Below are positions 1-8,799 of a stretch of 64,000 nucleotides of DNA, one piece after another. Below the pieces are notes generated by a model. It had not been told where the DNA came from and did no database searches. It saw only the letters and a list, made by a program, of their open reading frames with translations. A program made the translations under genes and the position numbers. Source of the stretch: Solimicrobium sp043758755. Lineage in GTDB: Bacteria; Pseudomonadota; Gammaproteobacteria; Burkholderiales; Burkholderiaceae_D. The stretch spans positions 1 through 64,000 of the forward strand of contig JAYVMW010000020.1 of the NCBI GenBank assembly GCA_043758755.1, in the 5' to 3' direction. Position 1 is the stretch's first letter. Each line of letters begins with the position of its first letter.

Positions 1-246
1 GCGAAAATATTTGTGTTTTTCGCTGCTGGGGACTCAAGCGTTTTGTTGCGTCCCCGAAAAGAAGCGAGATTATGGCCGCTCAAGTTCATCCCGTCAACAC
101 TTATTTCACTCTTTGATTCAGATTGCATACAACATTGTTTTTTTGCTCTCGCAATTATTCTGGCCAGTGCCCTGGTTTGCCTTAGTTAACATTGGGTAGT
201 GCGATAAAATGCCAGCCTATCTGAACGTAACCAACTGGATCCAACC
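1..246. other. upstream non-coding stretch
   Basis: No convincing gene is seen here. A short open frame at 11-199 has no ribosome binding site and no family resemblance. A 6-bp stem (GGGGAC at about 28-33 with GTCCCC at 51-56) could be the end of a transcript entering from the left. The rest is presumably the leader of the flavoprotein gene starting at 247. Confidence 0.4.
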
Positions 247-1851
247 ATGCTGCGCCTGACTGACATTCAACTTCCACTCGCTCATCCTGAAAAGGCAATA
301 CGCGCTGCAATTTTAAAAAAACTTGATATATCCGATGCAGAATTAATCAGCGTGCATGTGTTCAGACGCAGCTATGATGCACGCAAAAAAGCCGCCATCA
401 ATCTGATCTATACGCTGGATATTGAAACCAGCTGCGACGAACAGTTATTGAAAAAATTTCATGCCGACCGTCACGTCACACCGACACCAGACACCAATTA
501 TCAGTTTGTCACCCACGCCACCGACCAGGATTTTTTGCGACCGGTCGTGATTGGCACCGGACCCTGCGGATTGTTTGCCGGATTGCTGCTGGCACAGATG
601 GGATTTCGTCCCATTATTCTGGAACGCGGCAAAGAAGTCCGCGAACGCACCCAGGATACCTGGGGTCTGTGGCGCAAGCGCGAATTGAAACCCGAATCGA
701 ACGTGCAGTTTGGCGAAGGCGGGGCCGGCACTTTTTCAGACGGAAAACTGTACAGCCAGATCAAGGATCCCAAACATTACGGCCGCAAGGTGCTCACTGA
801 ATTCGTCAAAGCCGGCGCACCTGACGAGATTATGTATGTCAACAAGCCGCACATCGGGACCTTCCGTCTGGTAAAGATGGTCGAGGCGATGCGGGCCAAC
901 ATCATCGAATTGGGCGGTGAATTTCGCTTCAGTCAGAAAGTGGTGGATATCGTGCGCGAGAACGACGCCATACACGGGGTATGTCTGGAAAACGGCGAGC
1001 AGATCGCCACCAATCATGTGGTACTGGCTATTGGCCACAGTGCGCGCGACACCTTTGAAATGCTGTATGAGCGCGGCGTCTATATTGAAGCCAAACCGTT
1101 TTCAGTGGGATTCCGGATCGAGCATCCGCAGTCACTGATCGACCGCTGCCGCTTCGGACCGAATGCCGGCAATCCGATACTGGGCGCGGCCGATTACAAG
1201 CTGGTGCATCACGCCAGTAACGGCCGTTCGGTTTACAGTTTTTGCATGTGTCCGGGTGGCACCGTCGTTGCTGCCACATCGGAACCCAACCGCATCGTCA
1301 CCAATGGCATGAGTCAGTACTCACGCAATGAACGCAACGCCAACAGCGCAATCGTGGTCGGTATTACACCGGAAGATTATCCCGGCAATCCATTGGCCGG
1401 CATTCCGTTTCAACGCGAACTGGAAAGCCACGCGTTTGTGCTGGGCGGATCCAATTACAATGCGCCGGGACAGCTGGTCGGAGATTTTATAGCAGGACGT
1501 GCGTCAACTGAATTCGGTACTGTGCAACCCTCCTACCAACCCGGCGTGACTCTGGGTGATCTGAGCAGCGCATTGCCCGACTATGCGATTGCCGCAATCC
1601 GCGAAGCGCTGCCGGCATTTGATAAACAGATACGCGGATTTGCCATGCGCGACGCGGTGCTGACCGGCGTTGAAACGCGCACTTCTTCACCAATACGCAT
1701 CAAACGCAATGACGACGATTTGCAGAGTTTGAATACCCGCGGTCTGTTTCCGGCCGGCGAAGGTGCCGGTTATGCTGGAGGAATTTTATCGGCTGGTGTT
1801 GATGGGATTCGGGTGGCCGAAGCGGTGGCTGTGAGCATAATGAAGAAGTAA
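247..1851 (+). CDS. FAD-dependent dehydrogenase, COG2509-like
   Basis: A 534-residue flavoprotein. After an N-terminal region of about 95 residues typical of this family comes a Rossmann dinucleotide-binding motif (GTGPCG, residues 103-108) ending in an acidic ILERG strand, then the family segment VQFGEGGAGTFSDGK. Near the C-terminus the stretch GLFPAGEGAGYAGGI is the second FAD contact. The architecture matches uncharacterised NAD(P)/FAD-dependent dehydrogenases found in many bacteria; the substrate is unknown. It converges on acs, with only a palindromic repeat between the two stop codons. No transmembrane segment or signal peptide is seen, so it is expected in the cytoplasm. Family assignment is firm; reaction not assignable. 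Confidence 0.85.
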   Translation: MLRLTDIQLPLAHPEKAIRAAILKKLDISDAELISVHVFRRSYDARKKAAINLIYTLDIETSCDEQLLKKFHADRHVTPTPDTNYQFVTHATDQDFLRPVVIGTGPCGLFAGLLLAQMGFRPIILERGKEVRERTQDTWGLWRKRELKPESNVQFGEGGAGTFSDGKLYSQIKDPKHYGRKVLTEFVKAGAPDEIMYVNKPHIGTFRLVKMVEAMRANIIELGGEFRFSQKVVDIVRENDAIHGVCLENGEQIATNHVVLAIGHSARDTFEMLYERGVYIEAKPFSVGFRIEHPQSLIDRCRFGPNAGNPILGAADYKLVHHASNGRSVYSFCMCPGGTVVAATSEPNRIVTNGMSQYSRNERNANSAIVVGITPEDYPGNPLAGIPFQRELESHAFVLGGSNYNAPGQLVGDFIAGRASTEFGTVQPSYQPGVTLGDLSSALPDYAIAAIREALPAFDKQIRGFAMRDAVLTGVETRTSSPIRIKRNDDDLQSLNTRGLFPAGEGAGYAGGILSAGVDGIRVAEAVAVSIMKK

Positions 1852-1874
1852 GGTGCAATTATATTGCACCCTAC
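1848..1874. repeat. 27-nt palindromic dispersed repeat, copy 1
   Basis: A perfect 8-bp inverted repeat (GGTGCAAT, 1852-1859; ATTGCACC, 1863-1870) with a 3-nt loop lies between two convergent genes and overlaps the stop codon of the first. The 27-nt unit matches a second copy at 14818-14844 at 23 positions. There is no following T-run, so it is not a classical terminator, although it may still act at transcript ends. Confidence 0.6.
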
Positions 1875-1895
1875 GTTCTACACTCGTTCAAAAAT

Positions 1896-3875
1896 TTACA
1901 GTGTTTCTTTCAGCTGATCCAGAATCGCCGGATTCTCAAGCGTGGAAATATCGCTGGTAATCTCTTCACCTTTGGCAATAATGCGCAGCAAACGACGCAT
2001 GATTTTGCCTGAGCGGGTCTTCGGTAAATTGTCACCAAAACGAATTTCCTTGGGCTTGGCGATCGGACCGATTTCCTTGCCCACCCAGTTGCGCAATTCC
2101 AGAGCCAGAGCACGCGCTTCATCACCGGTAGGACGCGCACGCTTCAAGACCACGAAAGCGCAGATGGCTTCACCGGTCGTATCATCCGGACGTCCCACTA
2201 CGGCAGCTTCTGCCACCAGCGGATTGGCAACCAGCGCCGATTCAATTTCCATAGTGCCCAAACGATGTCCAGACACATTCAACACATCATCGATACGTCC
2301 GGTGATGGTGAAATAAGCGGTACTCTTGTTGCGAATTGAGCCGTCACCAGCCAGATACAGTTTGCCGCCGAGCTCTTCGGGGAAATAACTTTTCTTGAAA
2401 CGTTCCGGATCATTCCAGATCGTGCGGATCATTGACGGCCATGGGCGTTTGACCACCAGCAATCCGCCATGACCATTTTCCAGATCATGGCCGGTTTCGT
2501 CGACAATCGCACTGGCGATGCCTGGCAACGGCAAAGTGCATGAACCAGGCACCAGGGGTGTTGCGCCCGGCAATGGACTCATCATGATACCGCCGGTTTC
2601 GGTTTGCCAGAAGGTGTCAACGATAGGACAGTTCTTGTTGCCGACATTGTTGTAATACCACATCCAGGCTTCCGGATTGATCGGCTCACCGACCGAACCC
2701 AGCAAGCGCAGGGTGCTCAGGTCGAATTTGCCCGGGTGTACTGATTCATCCAGCTCGGACGCCTTGATGAGCGAACGGATTGCAGTCGGCGCGGTATAAA
2801 AAATGGTGGTTTTGTGTTTTTCAATGGTGCTCCAGAACCGCGCTGCGTTCGGGTAGGTTGGCACACCTTCGAATACGATCTGGGTAGCGCCGGCGGCCAG
2901 CGGACCGTAAGCGATATAGCTGTGGCCGGTAATCCAGCCGATATCGGCGGTACACCAGAACACATCATTGTCTTTCAGATCAAATACCCATTGCATGGTT
3001 TGCTTGGCCCACAGCAGGTAACCGCCTGAACAGTGCTGCACTCCCTTCGGTGTTCCGGTGGAACCGGAGGTGTACAGAACAAACAGCGGATGTTCTGCAC
3101 CCACCCATTCCGGCTCGCATTGCTCAGGCTGGTCCTTGACCAGATCATGCAGCCAGCCATCCACCGCATTCCAGGCGACCTGGCCACCGGTGCGTTTATA
3201 GACGATAACATTGGCGACACTTTCGGTATTGCCCATGGCCAGTGCTTCATCGACGATGGATTTCAATGGCAGATGTTTGCCGCCGCGCACCTGATAGTCA
3301 GAGGTAATGACAGCCACTGCACCGGCATCAACGATGCGTTCATGCAGTGATTTGGCCGAAAAGCCGCCGAACACGACCGAATGGATGGCGCCAATCCGGG
3401 CACAGGCCTGCATGGCAGCCACGCCTTCAACCGACATTGGCATGTAAATAACGACGCGGTCCCCCTTCTTGATGCCGCGGGAGCGCAGTCCGTTAGCAAA
3501 CTGGCACACTTTTTTGTGCATTTCACGATAGCTGACATTGACGGAAGTACCATCGTCAGCCTCAAATATGATCGCAGTTTTTTCGGCGTTGCCGTTGGTC
3601 AGATGCACATCCAGGCAGTTATAAGAAACATTCAGTTCACCATCTTCAAACCAGGTATAAAAAGGCGCATTCGATTCATCCAGCCCTTTGGTGAACGGCT
3701 TATGCCAGTGCAGCTGCTTTTTTGCCAGGTCTTTCCAGAAGCCCTGTTCGTCGGCTTTGACTGCGGCACAAAGTGCCTCATAGGCAGCCATGCCCTTCAC
3801 GTTGGCCTGCGCCGTGAACGCAGCTGGTGGATTGAAAATGCGGGATTCTTCTGAAGTTGATTCTATTTCTTGCAT
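1896..3875 (-). CDS. acs: acetyl-CoA synthetase (AMP-forming)
   Basis: A 659-residue, full-length ligase that converts acetate, ATP and CoA to acetyl-CoA via acetyl-AMP in the cytoplasm. The ANL-superfamily core motif YTSGSTGTPKG is at residues 268-278. The substrate-pocket segment VDTFWQTETGG and the hinge/adenylate segment YFTITGRIDDVLNVSGHR are intact. The C-terminal PKTRSGK motif (618-624) carries the catalytic lysine, which in Acs is the target of regulatory acetylation. The start is supported by a GGAG Shine-Dalgarno 5 nt upstream of ATG. It is transcribed alone toward the upstream flavoprotein. About 160 bp of AT-rich sequence separates it from the next gene and should hold its promoter. 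Confidence 0.97.
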   Translation of the reverse strand: MQEIESTSEESRIFNPPAAFTAQANVKGMAAYEALCAAVKADEQGFWKDLAKKQLHWHKPFTKGLDESNAPFYTWFEDGELNVSYNCLDVHLTNGNAEKTAIIFEADDGTSVNVSYREMHKKVCQFANGLRSRGIKKGDRVVIYMPMSVEGVAAMQACARIGAIHSVVFGGFSAKSLHERIVDAGAVAVITSDYQVRGGKHLPLKSIVDEALAMGNTESVANVIVYKRTGGQVAWNAVDGWLHDLVKDQPEQCEPEWVGAEHPLFVLYTSGSTGTPKGVQHCSGGYLLWAKQTMQWVFDLKDNDVFWCTADIGWITGHSYIAYGPLAAGATQIVFEGVPTYPNAARFWSTIEKHKTTIFYTAPTAIRSLIKASELDESVHPGKFDLSTLRLLGSVGEPINPEAWMWYYNNVGNKNCPIVDTFWQTETGGIMMSPLPGATPLVPGSCTLPLPGIASAIVDETGHDLENGHGGLLVVKRPWPSMIRTIWNDPERFKKSYFPEELGGKLYLAGDGSIRNKSTAYFTITGRIDDVLNVSGHRLGTMEIESALVANPLVAEAAVVGRPDDTTGEAICAFVVLKRARPTGDEARALALELRNWVGKEIGPIAKPKEIRFGDNLPKTRSGKIMRRLLRIIAKGEEITSDISTLENPAILDQLKETL

Positions 3876-4036
3876 GACGTCTCCAAATTAGAGTAAATGT
3901 TCAACTTTGAAGTATAGCCTGACTTCCGGCCAGTTCTGCTTTGATGCAAAACAAACTTAGTAAATACAGTCTCTGAACACAATAAAATTTGTTAGATTCA
4001 AACAATTTACATATTAAAACCACAATTTATTAGCGA

Positions 4037-5020
4037 TTAGTTACTTTGTTCCACTGTCTGATCAATCGCGCCGAACAGGGATTTGCCATGCGAATCCAAC
4101 ATTTCGATTTTTACCCGGTCGCCAAATTTTAAATAGGGTGTAGTCGCGCCGGTCCCGCCGGTCTGCTCCAGTGCACGGATTCCATACAGGCTGCTGCAGC
4201 CCTTGCTGGTGTCCTTGTTGAACACGGTACCTGAACCAATGATGGAACCGGCCCTGATGTTGCGGGTTTTGGCCAAACTCGCGATCAGCTGCGAAAAATT
4301 GAAGGTCATGTCCTTGCCGGCATCCGGCTGCGCAATCAATTTGCCATTGACGCTGGTCCGCAGTGGCAAATGCACTTTGCTTTTGCTCCAGGCTTCACCG
4401 AGCTCATCGGGAGTCACGGCAACCGGAGAAAAACTGGTAGCGGGTTTGGATTGCATGAAACCGAAACCCTTGATCATGTCGTCCGGGATCAGTGCGCGCA
4501 ATGAAACGTCGTTGGCCAGCATGATCAGGCGTATCTGTTCACGCGCACTTTCAGGCGTTGCGCCCATGCCGACATCGCCGGTGATGACGGCAATTTCACT
4601 CTCAAAATCAATCTCCCAGTCTTCGTTACTGATCTGCACCGGGTCGCAGGGTCCGATAAAATCGTCTGATGCTGCCTGATGCAGCACAGGCTGAGAATGA
4701 AACAGTTCGGACAGCTCGTTATTGCGTGAGCGCGCTATCAGCTCTACATAGCCCAGCCAGGCTGAACCATCCACAAACTGGTAGGCGCGCGGTAAAGGTG
4801 CCATGCAGTTCCTGGGATCAAAATCAAAACTGTAGGGCGCACGGCCCTGATTAAGTTGCACATACAGGTCTTCGCACTGCGGCTGCATGAAGTCCCAACT
4901 GTCGAGCACATCCTGCAGGGTTGGGGCGATCCCGGTGGCGATCACGGCGGTTTTCAGGTCACGTGCAACAATGATTAATTGTCCGTCGCGGCTTCCATCT
5001 TTCAGAGTGGCTAATTTCAT
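4037..5020 (-). CDS. fumarylacetoacetate hydrolase family protein
   Basis: A 327-residue enzyme of the FAH superfamily, which hydrolyses or decarboxylates beta-diketo acids using a divalent metal. The metal-binding acidic run WEIDFESEIAVITGD and the late segment AGSIIGSGTVFNKD are typical. I place the start at 5020 (MKLATLKDG): a longer frame reaches 5107 but would overlap the end of the preceding gene, and the added 29 residues do not look like the family. In aromatic degraders such proteins accompany homogentisate genes, but none are present here. The specific substrate is therefore open, and it could act on fumarylpyruvate- or acylpyruvate-type compounds. Confidence 0.85.
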   Translation of the reverse strand: MKLATLKDGSRDGQLIIVARDLKTAVIATGIAPTLQDVLDSWDFMQPQCEDLYVQLNQGRAPYSFDFDPRNCMAPLPRAYQFVDGSAWLGYVELIARSRNNELSELFHSQPVLHQAASDDFIGPCDPVQISNEDWEIDFESEIAVITGDVGMGATPESAREQIRLIMLANDVSLRALIPDDMIKGFGFMQSKPATSFSPVAVTPDELGEAWSKSKVHLPLRTSVNGKLIAQPDAGKDMTFNFSQLIASLAKTRNIRAGSIIGSGTVFNKDTSKGCSSLYGIRALEQTGGTGATTPYLKFGDRVKIEMLDSHGKSLFGAIDQTVEQSN

Positions 5021-5048
5021 CGTGTTTTCAACTCGTCTGGTCTGTCTG

Positions 5049-6140
5049 TTAATTGGGACTGGATAAAACGGATTTCGGTAAATACCCGGGGCGTTGCAGT
5101 ACTTCATTGGTCAGGCTGGAATTCCATGGCGTGTTATCGCCTTTGAACTGAAACGGAACAAATGTTTTTCCGAACTGCATTTTGTAGGTAAGTTGCACCA
5201 CATTATCGGTGGGCTGGCCGTCACTCCACTGGGTGTGTGCCAGCTTTACGCCCAGCTGCTGCCCGTTGTACAGATTAATATCCAATCCGGTTGCCAAAAT
5301 GCGTTCTGCACCCTTGCCCTCCAGAGTGGCGTTGTATTTCACGGTTGGCATGAGAATCTGGCTCCACCTGATACTGGTATTTAAATTTTGCAGCGATTCT
5401 GAGCCGGACAGATAGTCATACGACAGGCGTTCGCTGCCGATGCCAATTTTCAACTTTGCATCCGGAAACGGTGTCGCTTCCAGTCCCATTCGCATGCCAA
5501 CCAGATTACCGGCAGTCACGTGCGGCAGGTTTTCGCCCAACGTGTACAGTCCCTGACCTTCACTGGTGTAGCCACTCAACTCCAGTCCGGTCAGCCACGG
5601 TCTGTCGATAAAATAACGGTAATTCAATCCGCCGCTGGTCTGACTCAGATTGACCTTGCCGTCAGCCTCAACATCAACCGTACCGTGCAATTGTGCAGCA
5701 CTGAACAGCAACTGCTGATTGCCGCCAGTACGCCAGAGCATATTCATCACCGCTTCGGTTTTATCGGGTTTGGAAGACAGCAGCCAGCCCACGGTCGTGG
5801 CAGGTATTTTCTGACTGACGATACCGGCATCAACCGGCACGCCTTTGGCATTACTGAACACCGGCTTGATTGAGAACTGGTCGCCATCAATACTGCCTTT
5901 GAGCTGCACGGCGCCGTTCTGCAATCCGACCAGACTGCCGTCAAATTGTGCGGGCTCGGGAATATCAGGCAGTGCAGGGCCGGCACTCGGCTCGGTGTTC
6001 AGCGCCGCTGTGACACCTGTGGTTGCTGTGGAATCGATGGACTTTTCTGTGTTATCCACGCCGATCGGATCGGCATCAGTGCTGGCTGATGTGACCTGAA
6101 AGCACAATGAAAAAATCAGCAGAAAATAAAACTTGCTCAC
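5049..6140 (-). CDS. secreted beta-strand-rich protein, probable outer-membrane barrel
   Basis: A 363-residue protein with an N-terminal signal peptide (hydrophobic run FYFLLIFSLCFQVTSA), then a Thr/Asp/Ala/Pro-rich linker to about residue 65. The rest consists of alternating polar/hydrophobic strands with many aromatic and Gly residues (for example NYRYFIDRPWLTGLELSGY), the look of an outer-membrane barrel. The start codon is GTG at 6140, preceded by AGGTCAGG. I do not recognise a named family; inverse-autotransporter-like or porin-like barrels are possibilities. It precedes the FAH-family gene on the same strand with about 28 nt between them, so the two may be co-transcribed. Function is unknown. 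Confidence 0.6.
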   Translation of the reverse strand: MSKFYFLLIFSLCFQVTSASTDADPIGVDNTEKSIDSTATTGVTAALNTEPSAGPALPDIPEPAQFDGSLVGLQNGAVQLKGSIDGDQFSIKPVFSNAKGVPVDAGIVSQKIPATTVGWLLSSKPDKTEAVMNMLWRTGGNQQLLFSAAQLHGTVDVEADGKVNLSQTSGGLNYRYFIDRPWLTGLELSGYTSEGQGLYTLGENLPHVTAGNLVGMRMGLEATPFPDAKLKIGIGSERLSYDYLSGSESLQNLNTSIRWSQILMPTVKYNATLEGKGAERILATGLDINLYNGQQLGVKLAHTQWSDGQPTDNVVQLTYKMQFGKTFVPFQFKGDNTPWNSSLTNEVLQRPGYLPKSVLSSPN

Positions 6141-6164
6141 GACCTGACCTTTAACAATACGTTC

Positions 6165-6806
6165 TTAGCGCAGCACGCAGGTCAGCATCCAGAAATGCTG
6201 GTTGCGAACGATGCGAATATCGCGGGCATAACCCGTCATTTTTTTTCGCAGCGTGCTGTCCGTCGGAAAATTCTTGATCACTTCGTGCCGGCTTCCATCC
6301 GGCAGCCGCCGAATCTGATAGGTATTTCCTTCAGAATCAGTGCGCGCTATCGGTGTGCTGACAAATTCCTGATAACAGTTATCAAACATGATCAGCATTG
6401 CGCCGCTGCCACAGGCCTTTTGCAGTGATTCCAGAAACGGCGACTGTTCAGAGCGCTTCAGGTGCGACCACAGAAACCCTGCCACGCTGGCATTGAAGTC
6501 ACCGCCGGGCAGATCAAATGCATCGGCCTTCTGAAACTGCACCCGCCCGGCCAGCGTACTCTTGGCCTGAGCCAGACGCAACATGTCGGGATTATTGTCG
6601 GTTGCCAGGATGCTACCGGCCAGATTGACATAACGTTCAGTCCAGTAACCGGTACCGCAAGCCACTTCCAGCACATTTTTGCCGGCCAGCAGATTCTGCA
6701 GTTGCGTCGCCAATTGCTTCAGATCAGCCTGACGTTCAGCAAGCGCATAAATGTCTTCATAGTGCGCTGCGCGCTGCGAGTAGTATTCGTTCAGATTGGT
6801 ATTCAT
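6165..6806 (-). CDS. class I SAM-dependent methyltransferase
   Basis: A 213-residue cytoplasmic protein with the SAM-binding motif VLEVACGTG at residues 45-53 and the following acidic strand (ATDNNPDML), so a Rossmann-fold class I methyltransferase. The remainder (FLWSHLKRSEQSPFL) resembles small-molecule methyltransferases acting on unidentified substrates. It starts 2 nt after the stop codon of the CysB-type regulator on the same strand, so the two are almost certainly one transcript. The start codon lies next to the regulator's last codons and has no clear ribosome binding site of its own, suggesting translational coupling. The substrate cannot be deduced. Confidence 0.8.
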   Translation of the reverse strand: MNTNLNEYYSQRAAHYEDIYALAERQADLKQLATQLQNLLAGKNVLEVACGTGYWTERYVNLAGSILATDNNPDMLRLAQAKSTLAGRVQFQKADAFDLPGGDFNASVAGFLWSHLKRSEQSPFLESLQKACGSGAMLIMFDNCYQEFVSTPIARTDSEGNTYQIRRLPDGSRHEVIKNFPTDSTLRKKMTGYARDIRIVRNQHFWMLTCVLR

Positions 6807-6808
6807 TT

Positions 6809-7750
6809 CTATAATTCGTAGTTGTCTTCTTTGCCCTCTAATACCTGATCAATCAGCTTGCGATTCAGTGTCGGGGTCAGCAATTCAATAAAAGTGTAAA
6901 TATAACTGCGCAGGTAGGCGCCCTGCTTCAATGCGATACGTGACACATTCATGCCAAACAGATTACCCACCGGGATGGAGCGCAGATTTTTATCGCGCTC
7001 GGCATCAAATGCCAACCCGGCAATAATGCCAACGCCCATGCCCAGTTCGACATAGGTTTTGATCACGTCGGCGTCGATGGCCTCCAACAATATATCCGGC
7101 TTGATCTGGCGCAGCGCAAACGCGTGATCGATTTTATTTCTGCCGGCAAAAGCACTGTCATAAGTAATCAGCGGGTAATGGGCAATTTCTTCCAGACTGA
7201 CCACTTTGAGTTTAAGCAACGGATGGTCCGGTGGCACTACTATGACATGCTCCCATTGATAACAGGGCATGGTAATCAGGCCATCGATACCGGCTATGGA
7301 TTCAGTGGCGATGGCCAGATCAGCCTGGTCGCGCAGCACCATCTCGGCCACCTGTTTCGGATTGCCCTGCAACAGCGACAGGCGCACCTTGGGGTACTTT
7401 TGCATGAACGCCTGAACCACCGGCGGCAGGGAATAGCGGGCCTGGGTGTGGGTGGTGGCGATGGTCAGACTGCCACTGTCCTGCGCCGCAAATTCACGGC
7501 CGATCTGTTTAAGCCCTTCAATTTCCTGCATGATCATTTCAACTGACTTCAGCACCGCGCGCCCCGGTTCAGTCAGTCCGCGGATCCGTTTGCCATGCCG
7601 GGTAAAGATATCCACACCCAATTCTTCTTCCAGCTCGATAATCGCTTTGGAAACGCCAGGCTGAGAAGTGAACAGCGCTTTGGCTGCCTCGGTCAAGTTG
7701 AAATTCTGACGGACAGCTTCACGGACAAAGCGTAATTGATGTAGATTCAT
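6809..7750 (-). CDS. cysB: LysR-type regulator, CysB family
   Basis: A 313-residue transcription factor. Residues 1-60 form the winged helix-turn-helix (LTEAAKALFTSQPGVSKAIIELEEELGVDIF), followed by the linker helix and an effector-binding domain in which CysB binds sulfate or acetylserine-type ligands. Length and N-terminal sequence match the CysB/Cbl subgroup rather than generic LysR proteins. It faces away from the sulfate assimilation genes across a 190-bp shared control region and is expected to activate them during sulfur limitation. The start is supported by an AGAGAG purine run just upstream. A Cbl or Nac-like role cannot be excluded, but the location next to cysI argues for CysB. Confidence 0.9.
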   Translation of the reverse strand: MNLHQLRFVREAVRQNFNLTEAAKALFTSQPGVSKAIIELEEELGVDIFTRHGKRIRGLTEPGRAVLKSVEMIMQEIEGLKQIGREFAAQDSGSLTIATTHTQARYSLPPVVQAFMQKYPKVRLSLLQGNPKQVAEMVLRDQADLAIATESIAGIDGLITMPCYQWEHVIVVPPDHPLLKLKVVSLEEIAHYPLITYDSAFAGRNKIDHAFALRQIKPDILLEAIDADVIKTYVELGMGVGIIAGLAFDAERDKNLRSIPVGNLFGMNVSRIALKQGAYLRSYIYTFIELLTPTLNRKLIDQVLEGKEDNYEL

Positions 7751-7845
7751 AGCTCTCTTATTAATGTTCCGGGCATGGTCCCTGTTATCTTTGCAGGTAT
7801 TTTGCTGTCATTGGGACAACCCTGTCTGCTTATGCGCCCAAAATA

Positions 7846-7872
7846 CTTATATATAGCAAATTCGCATATAAG
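7846..7872. promoter_or_regulatory. dyad in the cysB/TSUP control region
   Basis: A perfect 7-bp inverted repeat (CTTATAT, 7846-7852; ATATAAG, 7866-7872) sits between the divergent cysB and permease genes in an AT-rich stretch. LysR-type regulators bind AT-rich interrupted dyads of this kind, so it is a candidate CysB site. This is inference from position and symmetry only. Confidence 0.3.
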
Positions 7873-7887
7873 CAAATAAATACTTAG

Positions 7888-7916
7888 TTGTTTGGAATAA
7901 GTCGATAGTTTATTAC
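7888..7916 (+). promoter_or_regulatory. candidate promoter for the sulfate assimilation genes
   Basis: TTGTTT (7888-7893) and TATTAC (7911-7916) are separated by 17 nt and lie 26 nt before the permease start codon. Both boxes deviate from sigma-70 consensus, as expected for a promoter that needs an activator such as CysB. Confidence 0.3.
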
Positions 7917-7931
7917 GATTACGCACTATTG

Positions 7932-7937
7932 TGAGAG
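7932..7937 (+). promoter_or_regulatory. ribosome binding site fixing the permease start
   Basis: GAGAGG lies 5 nt before ATG at 7943. A longer reading from GTG at 7931 would place the start codon inside this site, so ATG 7943 is preferred. Confidence 0.6.
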
Positions 7938-7942
7938 GCTTT

Positions 7943-8716
7943 ATGACTTTATCGTATGTAATTTCGGGTTTTGTAGTCGGTATCCTGGTCGGTTTAACCG
8001 GCGTGGGAGGCGGTTCTCTGATGACGCCGCTGCTGACGCTGCTGTTTGGTGTGTCTCCAACTGTAGCGGTTGGGACCGATCTGGCCTTTGCCTCGATTAC
8101 CAAATCGGCTGGTACCTTCACCCACAAAATGCGCGGCACGGTTAACTGGCACATCGTGCGCCTGTTATGTTTTGGCGCGCTGCCCACGGCTTTGCTGGCA
8201 ACTTTATGCCTGAAGCACTTTGGTGCACTGGACCAGGAAATCGGCCAAATTATCCGCTACACCATCGCTGTTTCGGTTTTACTGACTGTCATAGCCCTGC
8301 TGTTCAAGCGCAACATGCTGGCCTGGCTGAGTCGTCACCCTGAAAAGCAGTTACAGGGTCGTGCGCTCGAGATCGCCACCATCTGTGCCGGCGCGCTGCT
8401 GGGTGCGCTGGTGACCGTGTCGTCGATCGGCGCCGGCGCAATCGGCGCAACGCTGATCGTGATGTTATATCCGCGCCTGACTCCGGCTGAAATCGCCGGA
8501 ACCGACATTGCCTATGCCGTACCCCTGACCGCGATTGCTGCATTCGGACACTGGTGGCTGGGATCAATCAACTGGATGCTGCTTGCCACCCTGCTGGTCG
8601 GTTCCATACCCGGCATCATCCTGGGCTCGATGGCAGCGCGCGCAGTACCGGAACGGGTATTACGCTTACTCCTGGCGACCACACTCACCCTGGTTGCAGC
8701 AAAACTCATTTTTTAA
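7943..8716 (+). CDS. TSUP (TauE/SafE) family sulfur-compound permease
   Basis: A 257-residue integral membrane protein with about eight hydrophobic segments and the TSUP signature at the start of each half: GILVGLTGVGGGSLMTPLL and GALVTVSSIGAGAIGATLI. Members move sulfite, sulfate, taurine-derived sulfonates or related anions across the inner membrane. Its place between cysB and cysI suggests a sulfate/sulfite uptake or sulfite/sulfide balancing role; that is inferred from context. The ribosome binding site GAGAGG selects ATG at 7943. The next gene, cysI, starts 83 nt downstream on the same strand, so an operon is likely. Confidence 0.85.
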   Translation: MTLSYVISGFVVGILVGLTGVGGGSLMTPLLTLLFGVSPTVAVGTDLAFASITKSAGTFTHKMRGTVNWHIVRLLCFGALPTALLATLCLKHFGALDQEIGQIIRYTIAVSVLLTVIALLFKRNMLAWLSRHPEKQLQGRALEIATICAGALLGALVTVSSIGAGAIGATLIVMLYPRLTPAEIAGTDIAYAVPLTAIAAFGHWWLGSINWMLLATLLVGSIPGIILGSMAARAVPERVLRLLLATTLTLVAAKLIF

Positions 8717-8799
8717 TTCACTTCATCTGATTTCGCGTGGTTTTGTGAAAAACTATTTTCTGTTAAGCACTGATTCAGCATTTTGTTGCAAGGACCTCT

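Noticed and set aside
11..199. 62-codon frame at the left edge
   Set aside because: No ribosome binding site or family; likely chance.
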